A stretch of 64,000 nucleotides of DNA from Maylandia zebra (Eukaryota; Chordata; Actinopteri; Cichliformes; Cichlidae): the NCBI RefSeq assembly GCF_041146795.1, contig NC_135168.1, forward strand, positions 42,097,870 to 42,161,869. Reading direction: 5' to 3'. Shown here in pieces: positions 34,701 through 46,071 of the stretch. Below the pieces are notes generated by a model. That model ran no database searches and was not told where the DNA came from. It was given only the letters and a program-made list of their open reading frames with translations. Positions within the stretch are counted from its first letter, which is position 1. Each line of letters begins with the position of its first letter. The position numbers were made by a program, and so were the translations under genes.

Positions 34701-37700
34701 TCAACCCGGAGTTCAACTTGAACGGCCGCGACATTGGACGCCCCATTGAGCTTACCAGCAAAGTTCAGAGGTAAGATACACAACGCAAATCCATGCACAG
34801 ATGTTCATCACCACCCTTATTTCTCTTTTTGTTGTTCTGCCTCCATTCTAGGTTTAAAGCAACGCTGTGGTTGAGCGAGTCTCACCCTCTGTCCCTGGCC
34901 GAGCAAGTGACACCCATCATAGACCTCATGGCCATTTCGAACGCCCACTTTGCCAAGCTGCGTGACTTCATCACCCTCCGCCTGCCACCAGGCTTCCCTG
35001 TCAAGATAGGTGAGTGTGGTTAAAGATATATGTTGTTAGTGGCACTATTTGAGACTTTTTGAAAGTTTGCCAACTTGACATTATCTCACGGTAGTTATTT
35101 TGCAATAACAAGAGCAAGCACCTGTATAAATGAAAGAGGAGAGAGCAAAGACTTTAGTTTCTATGTTTACCAGGGTGTAAAAATCACATGTATCAAATCA
35201 TCGGTCAAAACTGGTTAAATCCAAATGGCAACTGTCTTGTTTAGGGTGTGCAATCCTAGCTTATATGAAGTATATAATTATATTAAATATATTGAAGATC
35301 CCAGAAATGCAATCACCTCTGAGCCTCCAATCACCTTTTGTGGGTTTGGAAGGAGTTTTATTTATATGTTTTTGTTTAAGTCCTTGCTGGCCACCACATC
35401 TCATGTCTGACTGAACTCTCCGTCTGCCTTTCAGAGATTCCTCTGTTTCATGTGTTGAATGCCAGAGTGACGTTCAGCAACCTGTGCGGCTGTGACGAGC
35501 CGGTCAGTTCTGTGACGGTTCACAAACCAGAGAGCCCCGGAGAAGCTGGTAACTACTGACCTAACATTTAGTGGTACCTGATACCTTTACATGACTTTAA
35601 ATTGACATGTAATCATTATCATTGTTATTATCATGTACTTTCTCATATCACAGGTCAGGCCACTCCTCCCTTCCACTGTGAGGTGGACCCCTCAGTGTTT
35701 GAGCCCCCTCCCGACTACACCACTCTCGGTCCGGGCCGCAGCGAGCCAATGAGGGACGAGGATGACAACCTGCTGCAGTTTGCCATTCAGCAGAGCCTGC
35801 TGGACGCCGGCACAGAGAGCGACCAGGTCAGAACAAATCCCCTTCTGGGTCACAGAGCCTTGTTCTTCTTTTCCTTTCAAGACTTTTCTGGGGTTTTTTT
35901 AAATTTTCTCTCAGTTTATTAATTTGCCCTTCTCATGTGACGTTTTACAGCACCTTTTAAAAAACAAAGGGTCTCGGGTCATAATACTGTTACAGTGTTT
36001 TTATCATCTCAAACTCATTCCACTGTGAATTATTTAAAAGCTCAGCACAGTCTCTGTGTAGGTTGTCCTTAAATCTAAAGCCAGGTGTAACCCTTGTGTC
36101 TGGTTTTCAGGTGACCATCTGGGAGGCCCTCACCAACAGCCGTCCGGTGCCACAGTCTCCCCTGTACGAGGAAGACTCTCAGCTGGAGAGGTGAGCTTAT
36201 CCTCAGGCTTTACCCATCTTCTTTTCTTAAACTGGCCATGTCCTTAATAATTACTTCAAACGTTCTGAGATGGCACACAACACACCTAAGGACTGTTTCC
36301 AGATTGTCGTGTTTGACAGAGAGGAGCATAAACCTGGCAGCTGAGTCACTCATCTATGCAACACATGTTAATGACTGGTCCGTGGACTGTTGGCTGGACA
36401 TTCTGACTTTTGTTTGTTCTGCAAATGAAATGATGAGACGAAACGTCTGCTATCTCAGTCAGTCTGTCTAAATCGTATGCAACACTGATCAGCTGCCAGG
36501 CCCAGCTTCAGTTCACGGACACTTTCACGCTGCTCACACTAGTTAAAGGTTTTATGCCTGAATGAAAGCTTCAGAAAACAGCCAGAGATATGAGGACATG
36601 CAGGTAGATATCCTCCATATGTTTTCTCTGGTATTAAACTTTAATACTTACACTTTCTAAGAAAGTGATAACACCTCTGCAACCAAATTTAACAGGCTCT
36701 TTTTCTTGCCAGTGCTCCTCCTCTTCACAATGGAAACAAATGGCACTGATCATATACTTTTCACTCACCTTTTGACATGTCTGGTTAAAAGGTTATGACC
36801 TCACAAACTCTCTTGTAGTTGTTACTGTAAAGAAAAATCAGACAGTTTTAACTTATCTTCCTTGTTGTTATGTAGGGAAATCCCTGGCTTGTGAAGTGAC
36901 TTAATTACACATTTCTAAATAGAGTTCAGTGATGAGCTTTTTCTTCCCACCTTCTCCTGAGAGCACCAGCTTAAATTTATCCTGTAATGAAGCGCAGCTT
37001 GAAAAGTCTCCTGTTAAGAGACCCGTCGTTATTTAACGGTGTCCTCATTTCTCTCCCATCTCAGGGCGATCCAGGAGTCTCTGTCCATCTCACTGGCCAG
37101 CAGAGAGGGAGAGGAGATGGCCGACCCCAGCCAGCCCTCTTCTGTCTCTCCGTTGGACCCCACCGCCAACTCCCCGCTCTCCTACAGCACAGTGACCGAT
37201 CCGCGCTTATCCGCACACTACGGTGTGGCGACCAGCTTCGACGAGCAGCTGCGGATTGCCATGGAGCTGTCCTGCAGGGAGCAGGAGGAGATAGACAGGT
37301 GGGAGTGGAGACGAGATGGATGAGGAAATGAGTCATTTCTGAAATTGTGGGTTTATATGACCTATAATTGTTAGACAGAAGGAAGAAACGACAACAAACA
37401 AACAAAAAACCTCTCACACCTGCTAGAATTTGTAGAGCTTACAAAGTATTAGTCATCTTTTTTATTTTTGTTTTAATTTAATGGAGTGTGCACACAGAGA
37501 GTGCCGCCCTCTGCTCTTTCATCTCAAACTCATATTTTGGCAGCATGGTGTGACAAACAACAACTGCGACACTTTAGCTGTCAAAAATCTCTCAAAAAAC
37601 AAATGATGCTGACAAATTATTCCCTGCTTAGGGAAGCAGTTGGATTCAGATGGATTCATCCATTCATCTAACCACCCTTTTTCATAACCACGTATCTAAT

Positions 37701-39966
37701 TCAGGGTTATCCATCTGTCACTGGGCTAGAGGCGGGGGACACTGCAGACAAGTTTCCTTGCTCTCACGTGGCTGGAAACATTAAAAATGTTTTAAGCTTG
37801 AAAAATAAAATATGAAAAAAAGGAGAGGAAGATAATGAGGGATAAAATACTGCTTGTCAGCACCCCATTAATGCTACCCAGTGCTATCATAGCCAAATAG
37901 CAAAGTAGTTTATCTGATGTTATTATAACTATATCAGCCTTCAGCTGTAGCGGTCTAATTATTTCTGGTGTTAATGGCGGCTCATAGTTCAGCTGCTGTC
38001 AAAGAGGCCCGATTGAACCTGCAAACTACTAGCTATACAGGCAGTTTAAAAGTGTCTTTATGAAGCACGAGGGATTTCAGCAGATGCTAAATGCCCGAAG
38101 TGAAAGGTTCAGTCCACTGAATGAGCAAAACAGTGGGGGGCTGTGGGGGGTCACTTCTCATTCTGCAGTCTTGTGAACTTCTACGGACACAATTTTATGA
38201 AATAAAGGTGAAAATTAAAAAATTCTGACCCAGATTAGGACTCACAACGACTCAGACTCGTGTATTGTTTTCAGTCGGTCATCCTCAGTCATCTCTGGTG
38301 AGTTAATGCACATTTAGCAGTGAGTTACTCTTCCATCCTCCTTTGTGTCAGATGGTAATGAGCTGCAAATTCGGTGTGAAGTCACGTTGCTTTTGGTGCC
38401 TTTCGTTTGGGTGGTAACCTGATTAAATACATTCACCTGTTCAACAAAAAATTCATTTTTATTAGTAAATTTCTTGATTTTCATAATTCATGCGCGCTTC
38501 AGCAAGAACTGTGCAGTTTTCTTAGATTGACAACTTTTTTTTTCAGCTATGGTCCTGTGAGAAACGGAGTACACCATGTGATTGAGAAGCTTGTAGAAAC
38601 ACCTTTCAGTATAAATAACTTGACTTAATTATTTTCTACATCAGTCTCTCACGTCACGCTTCTTTACGGCATTGCTTCAGTTCATCGAGGTTCGCAGGGT
38701 TTCTCTTAATGCCCTACCACAGCATTTCAATCAGGTTGAGTCAGCCATTCTGTTGTGACAGATGGCCTCACATTTGACTCTAGAATACTTTGGTATACAG
38801 AGGAGTTCATAGTCCACTCAATGACAACAAGGTGCCCTGGCCCTGTGACTGCAAAGCAAGCCCAGATCATCACCACTCGTCTGTCCAAAGGACATTGTTC
38901 CAAAAGTCTTTGTTCAGATGCAGCTTTGCAAACCCAAGCTGTACTGCCATGTGCTTTTTAGAGAGAGGAGGCTTTCTTCTTTCAGTCCTTCCAAACAAGC
39001 CACATTTGTTCAATCTTTTGGTGTGTTGGTGTTGTTCCTGCATCATCAATACTAATGTTGCTCCAGGATCAGCATCGCAAATGGCCAGGGAGCATTCAGT
39101 CAGCATTAGCCAAGAAGTTAATGCTTTTAAAACACGAGTAACCTAAATTTGGCTAATGGCAAACCTAAGTTGATAATGTTCTTTTGTACAAACTGATTAA
39201 AGAAAAGAGTTAAAATGTTTACTGTTTGTTGTGGAGGAAAACTTAATATAAACAAACCCCCCACTCCCACATTGCAAAGCTATGACATCACAACAATGTG
39301 CTTGATCCCTTTAAAGCCAAATCATATTTGTTAAGTGAGTTTTTGAGATTACATCACAAGTGTGATCTCCCTTCCCTAACCCCACCCCCTGAAAAACCCA
39401 AATAAACTGCAGGAGATATTTGTATGGAATAAATTGCAAAAAATATTATAAAATATGATACAAATTTTAACTCATATATGCAAATTAATATTTCATGTTT
39501 TTTAAATTTCATCAGAAGATTCACCAAATACTCTGTTGTTAAAAAATTGGAATTTTCTGACAATTATTTTGTGATTCATGCTTTGAAGGGTTAAGATGAT
39601 GCAGGAACACCTACACGGGGATATCAAATACACCACTTTACATTTAACACTACTTTAACACACTATCGGGCGATCGTGGCTTAAAGAGTTGGCAGTTCGT
39701 CTTGTAACCGGAAGTTTGCCGGTTCGAGCCCTGGCTCGGACAGTCTCGGTCGTTGTGTCCTTGGGCAAGACACTTCACCTTCAGATTACACTTATAACAC
39801 GATCCGAACAGCTTTTCAGATGCCTTAAACCTGTGAAGAAAGTCATCTTAAAGTGATGATGCTGTCAGTGTTCTGACAGATGAACTTCTTATTTTGCTAC
39901 AGGAAGCGTAAGGAGGAGGAGGAGGAGCTGGAGAGGATCCTGCAGCTGTCACTCACCGAAAAGTAA
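31791..39966 (+). CDS. ankrd13d: ankyrin repeat domain-containing protein 13D
   Basis: Membrane-associated ubiquitin-binding adaptor; ANKRD13 proteins bind Lys63-ubiquitinated receptors such as EGFR and control their endocytic sorting. 16 exons: 31791-31874, 31987-32122, 32209-32333, 32561-32606, 32892-33035, 33290-33479, 33642-33708, 33862-33943, 34465-34526, 34640-34770, 34852-35009, 35435-35548, 35654-35826, 36111-36190, 37065-37298, 39903-39966; phases agree throughout, giving 629 residues. The N-terminus has ankyrin repeats ([20 protein letters not shown]). The central GPCR-chaperone-type domain has [20 protein letters not shown] and [20 protein letters not shown]. Four C-terminal UIM-like helices are visible: [37 protein letters not shown] and [12 protein letters not shown] at the end. 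The D paralogue is chosen over A/B/C on overall similarity recalled from the human protein and on the kdm2a neighbour, as on human 11q13. Confidence 0.95.
38640..39110 (-). mobile_element. Tc1/mariner transposase relic
   Basis: In the last ankrd13d intron. The minus strand preserves [19 protein letters not shown], the Tc1 transposase segment around the second catalytic acidic region. The rest is broken by stops and small deletions. It shares this segment with the relic at 46590-47340. Non-functional. Confidence 0.8.
39668..39800 (+). mobile_element. tRNA-derived SINE fragment
   Basis: The tRNA-like head has a box A-like CGTGGCTTAAAGAGTTGG and a box B-like GGTTCGAGCC, followed by TCGTTGTGTCCTTGGGCAAGA. 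The same head occurs at 55970. The copy is 3'-truncated and ends about 100 nt before the last ankrd13d exon. Confidence 0.75.
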
Positions 39967-41595
39967 TGTAACACCGACAAGGGCAGGCGGAGGCAGGTCT
40001 ACATTAGGGAACAATCATCTTATTTATTCTGTTTTATTTTTTAAATCCTGAGATGTTAACTTATTACAGACATTTTATTTGTATTTCTCACACGAAGGCT
40101 GCTACAACAGAGTGTAAAGGACCTGAATATAAGAAATGTGAAACAGGAAGAGACCGCTACTCTTAAAAAACAACAAAAAATAAACACTATAGTGAAGGAG
40201 TGAGACGAAAAGGGATAGTGTGTTTGGTTTTCTTTTTTATTGAATATTTTTCACAGTCTTGCTGTCTTTACTGAGTAATGAATGATCCTTAAACTTTAAA
40301 CCTATAACATGATCCACAATAAAGATAAAAAATAAAATAAAGTGCAATCTTAATGGAATAACTTATAAAACTATAACATTTCAAAAGTTTATGTTGGCTT
40401 ACTCCTGTGTGTGGAAAATAAAAAAAAATAACAATGATCCTGGATTGTGTCTGTGGGTTTTTTTTGTTTGTTTGTTTTTAATTTATTAATAAAGAATAAG
40501 AAGAAACATCAGTTTTCTATATTTACAATTTAATTATACATTGATCCGAAATAAACAACAGTGCTTTAAGCTTTTGTTTCTTTTGTTTCTTTTCTCTTTT
40601 TTTTTTTTACACATTTAAACATGAATAACAGGCAGAAGCTGAGACAAAAACCAAAGCTAATCTGCAAAACCTATTCATGTTACTTTGGCAGTTGATTGTT
40701 TTCACCTACGTGAGATTTTTGACATCAGAGTCATCACTTTTGTATTGTGAAAATAGTCATCAATCAATCAGTAAAGCAAGAAAGCACTCAGCAGAGTTGG
40801 AATCATATTCAACCCCAGTGACAGCGTTTAAGCTCACTCTTACAAAACTTATGAAAAATACAAAAATGGAGTACAGTGATGCAACGTTGCACATGTAAAC
40901 AATCTTTCATCAAGAACATATTAAAGACCTTCACTGATAATCTTACAACTCTGCAATGTGAAAATCTTATCTAGCATTGGCCAAGCTTTTTAAAAATATT
41001 CTCGGGCTCTCAAACATGTTTCATCCTCATGTTCAGACCCTCCTGCTTCTGGTATTATTACTTTAGCTGTAGCGGTGTCGCTGATGGCCGCCCTCAGCCC
41101 AGTCTAAACATCCAGGGCATGACTTTTCATTCATTAACATCCAAGTTCCCGAGGGGGTTGATTACTTTGGTGAACCCTCAGTGTAAAAGTTCCAATACGG
41201 ATCCATCCACAGGTACAAAGATTTGAACAAACATTTAATCTTTTACAAAGTTTTTGGGACTGACTACGGGATGAAATGTTCAGCTTTTTTATTGACACCC
41301 CTCAGCTGGATTGCAATGACGGATGCAGATATTAGTGGTCACTGAAATAAACACAGAAATCCTTTTGATCATCTAGCACCGTCCGCTCATTTGGTCACAA
41401 TATTTAAGCAACGGTCCAAACTCTCCCATCTTGGAGAAAAATGTATAAATTTCGTTTCAATAAAGCAGAATTTAGCCATTTTCACCGTGAACATTGTGAT
41501 CTCTGAGCTGTAGGTAAAAGTTTTACGTTATACTTGTCAGGTTACACCAGTCCCTACTTCACGCTGTCGGTTTCTCGGTCGTCCACTGTGCCGTG
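39967..41595. other. convergent 3' ends of ankrd13d and stap1-like gene
   Basis: No coding exon was supported. Plus-strand AATAAA words at 40179-40184 and 40318-40323 suit ankrd13d. On the minus strand TTTATT words (AATAAA reversed), for example at 40236-40241, could end the STAP gene, so the two 3' UTRs may overlap as sense-antisense transcripts. The sequence is AT-rich with A and T runs. Confidence 0.55.
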
Positions 41596-42702
41596 TTAGA
41601 TCGTTGTTTTTCCATTCAGTTTTGTTTCATAAGGGGAGACTTTCTCATCAGTCGAAACATAGATGTTTTCTCTCCGTTGTTTTAGGGCTCTCCTGAGCTC
41701 ATCATCCAACTGAGCTGGTTTAAACAAAAGCATTCAAGTCATTTAGACTTGCTCTTACATTTGCCTTGATTTCTGCCCGTTCGCTTGTTTGTTTTGTTTT
41801 TAAATCAACATTCACTCTGCTCACCTAGATTCAGGCTGGAGTCATTGGGATCATCAGGAATGACATATTCTCCCTCATCAGGCTTGTTTGGCAGAATCTC
41901 CTCTTTGGTCCGTGACCGCAGCATAGGGGGCACTTGTGCCTTTGGTAGTGGTTTAGGTGCACGTGCGGTTGTGTTGAGGCACTTGGGAGCTGGTGATGCC
42001 TCTATTGAACACAATCGGTGGTTAGGAGTTGCCCACTTCACTGTAACCATTTTTAAAAGCAGTACTCTCACCGATCAAAGTGTCATAGGGCTGAGATGGA
42101 ATGAAAGGACAAAGCCGATACTCAGTTTTTTCAATGAAGTATTTTAGAACATCCTTCAGGGAGCTGACGGTCACCTACAGAGGACGTGTGAAAAAAAAAG
42201 CCAAAGATAGACTCGGTTAATGATGCTCCCCTTTGATTTATCAGAAGTATCTGTCATTCCTCTATTACAGACAGCAGATTTTATGACACTTCTACAGCTT
42301 ATAAAATAATAATAAAACAACGATAATTACAGGCGGCCTGTTTAACACTGTAAAGCTTCACTGTTCTGCTGAGACTTGCAAACTGGCAATAATCTGAACT
42401 TTGTGCTCCACAGAAATGTACTACATTGCCAAAACCTGGACTTGAACCTAGGACCCTCAGATCTTCAGTCTTTATTAGCTCTGCAGTTTTATTGCTCTAT
42501 GCAATAAATCACATAATGATTTTCTGCAGCATTTATTAATCCTGTGTCCTTTCTGTAAGTGCATTTTGCTTTTATATATGAGTTTTTGGTCATCATTTGA
42601 TCAACAACTGATAATGTTGAAATTATTTGACTGTTTTGGTCAGGTGACGGGTCACAGTGCTCTCTCTCATTCTCCATGTGTAGTGCATTGCCGAAATAGC
42701 TT

Positions 42703-42735
<33 letters not shown>

Positions 42736-43639
42736 CCCCCTGGTTCAATCCCAGGTTTCGGCATTATACATTTAATCAGAGAAAGGATGATAATGGCCTA
42801 ATAAAACTGAACCACAACCTCTGCCTTTTAAATCTGACCTGTATCTAAAATGGTTAAATGTTTAAAAAAAAGCCTGAGAGGACATACTGCCCTCTTAGCA
42901 GATGTTCAGTCTGGTGCTCTCCCACATGACTACCAAATTCAAGTCATTTACTCAGTTAAAATTACTTGGCACAGAAAGTAAGGACATTCGTGTTTGATCA
43001 ATAATTTCTTTATTGGAACAGTAGTTCTTGGCAATTAATCTTATGCTGTTGAAAAGTCTGTTTATTTCCCCTTATTTAACCAGTAAATGGTTTAGTAAGA
43101 GAAATGCATTTGCACATATGTACACTCCTGCCTTTCCTTCTCTCTTGCTCCCTCCTCATATGCCTTCCCTTTTTCCTCTTCCTCTGTCTTTGTGCTAACA
43201 GTTGTACAGTTTCCACTGGCACTCTGTTGGTCAGCAGCACCTGGGTGATGTCAGTTACTGAATCACTTGCCTTTTTTGGTGCAAGTCATGGATGCTTGGT
43301 GATACTCCAGTGCTCTCCAAAAGTTGATTCTGTTCATATGAACGTGACGTTTTGTGGGAGAATCGTTTCATCACTCATCCAAGTGACTTCTTCAGTCTCA
43401 GCTGACTGCAGGTTTCCCCAATCTTATAAACATTACATTACATAATGACTGAAACCATGCAAATGTACTGTTTATAAGATTGGGGAAACCTGCAGTCAGC
43501 TGAGACTGAAGAAGTCACTTGGATGAGTGATGAAACATTTCTCCCACAAAACGCTACGTCTAGATGAACAGAATCAACTTTTGGAGATTTACTTACCTGG
43601 ATGATTGAGCATGCATCATAATGGCACGCCAGTGCCGAA

Positions 43640-43689
<50 letters not shown>

Positions 43690-43999
43690 AATCCCGGGTT
43701 TCGGCATTGTGCTTTGATTAACTGATTAATAAATCTTTAGAAAAGGTGAACTACAGTATTTTTCTGCAACACCAACCCTCTGCATGTCCTCCTCTACATC
43801 CATGAACCTGAACAGAATTGTGTATGTGGGTTGCCCCAGTAAAAAAATCTGGTTTCATCTGAAGTTAATCCCATTTTAATTGTTTTTCCTGTGAGTTTCT
43901 AGGCATGGATCGTGACTTAAAACTAGCCTGAGGTTTGTTCAAGTGAGGCGAACACATAGGTCCTTCTGCTGAACATGTTTGTTGCCGAAATAGCTCAGC

Positions 44000-44039
<40 letters not shown>

Positions 44040-46003
44040 AATCCCGGGTTTCGGCATTGTGTTTTGATTATGTGTTAATGCCATCAGGTAAATGTCTCCA
44101 AACAACTTACTAAAGTGTTGATCCAAAACCAGTATCGTTAACAACACGATTGATCTGTCCGCCTCTAATTTCACTCACTACACGCTCATGATTCTTCTTT
44201 GAATCACTTGTGCTCCTGTGGCTTTGAAGGAACTTTATGTGTAAATGTGTCCTTTAGCTGAAATATATTCTGATTGGTGAGAAGCTGTGAGAGCCTGTAA
44301 GGACTTACTGGTGTCTCCAGTTCAATGACAAATCCGGCGTTTATTTGGGTCACTCTGTAATTCTTCATTACAGGCCCGCTGAAACAGAAGAAACGTTGTG
44401 ATGATTATATTACAGTTAAATTCTTCACAGTGTGTTTTTGCTCAATGGGCTTTCACTGAGCAAAGTTCATATTACGTTCCACTTTCTGTCTGTCCCACTC
44501 AATACTGTTTTTATCGCCAGTTAGTTCCTGGTGAACACTTCATTCTCTGTGTCAATGTGTCAGACTTACCAGTAATAATAATAATAAGGTGAATAAATTG
44601 TTTGTTGGCATCTTTCAAAGCACTCAAACTCACGTTACATTACGAAATTAGCAGGAACAATATTGAAATAGTTCTAAAACTCAGTAATATATATTATTGT
44701 AAGAGATATAAAACAAGACATTTATAGCTGATGTGCTGATGAAATCAGTCAGTACAGGAGAAAATTTATAATACAAAAAGATTAATGGTCAAAATTCAAT
44801 AGTCATTTATGAGCAGGTATTCTGCATTCAGTGGTGTATATCAGAGGTTTGAATAGATTAGCAGACCTGGATGACACTTGTCTGAGGGTCAAGGCGTAGT
44901 TGTTGGGCATGGTGGACGGGCGAAGGATGATGCTTCCACACTCTGGGTTTTCCTCTAGCATCTTCTCAGCCTCCTTTCGAGTCACATCAAAGAAACACCT
45001 ACAGGATTCAAAGGAAAAACAAGGAGGCACACTTCTATTTTATTGTATTTTAACTGTTTTGAAGCACTTTTTAAAGTCTATCTGAGAATTTTCTGAACCT
45101 ACAAATGATCAGTGTTTACACAAACAGCAGACAGTGCTTACTCAGCAATCTCAGAGCTCAATTTGTCTTTGGATGGCGGGCCTGAGAGGAAACCTGGTCG
45201 AGGTGGGAGCGGTGGACGTGACGATGGGGATTTTCTTTTTATTTCCTGAGTGAGAACCTCCTTCAGCTGTAACACCTGGCCAGGCATCAGCTGCAGCTTA
45301 CTGGGAAGCTCCTTCTGCAAGGAAACACGAGCTCGACCTCAGTACCATTCAGATCATCTGTAACATGTTCAAAAATATATCCTGATATATTTTAAAAATA
45401 TATAAACGTTTATTCACTGGCCACTTTATCTGGCACCTTGCTCATTTACACCAATATCTAATCAGTCAATCAAATGGCAGCAACTCAGCACATTTTAGGC
45501 ATGTGGACACCGTCAAGGTAACCTGGTGAAGTTCAAACTGAGAAAGAAAAAAGGTGATTTAAGTGACTCGGCCTTTGCTGTTGGTGCTGAATTGGCAGGT
45601 CTGATTATTTCAGAAACTGCTGATCTTTTGGGATTTTACCATATACCTGACGGCTCATTTCAACTAAGGTAGAAGAGCATCTTTGAATGCACAACACATC
45701 CAATCACAAAAGACAACACCAGGCGTTCAGCTACAAACAAGAAACTGAGGGTCATCATCACTGAACAGAAAAATGTTGCCTGGGTCTCGATTTCTGCTGT
45801 GCAGTAATAATGCGAAGGACTTCAGACTTTATCTGTACCAGGTGAACATTATTTAAATACCACTGTCTACATCACTGTGTGTGTGTAATATCCTGTATAA
45901 ATGGAAATAATTGTGCTGAATCAATTAGATCGGCGTGTGTTTGCTCACCTTGACCACAGTCAGGATGAAACCCCTCCACACCTCTCCCATGTCTGCACTG
46001 TCC

Positions 46004-46071
<68 letters not shown>

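Noticed and set aside
42489..42764. Minus-strand frame starting MPKPGIEPGG
   Set aside because: It is the reverse complement of a tRNA-Phe gene, not a protein.
44309..44378. A one-base frameshift in the STAP SH2 exon
   Set aside because: It came from a miscount of a T run. On recount the exon is 70 nt and in frame.
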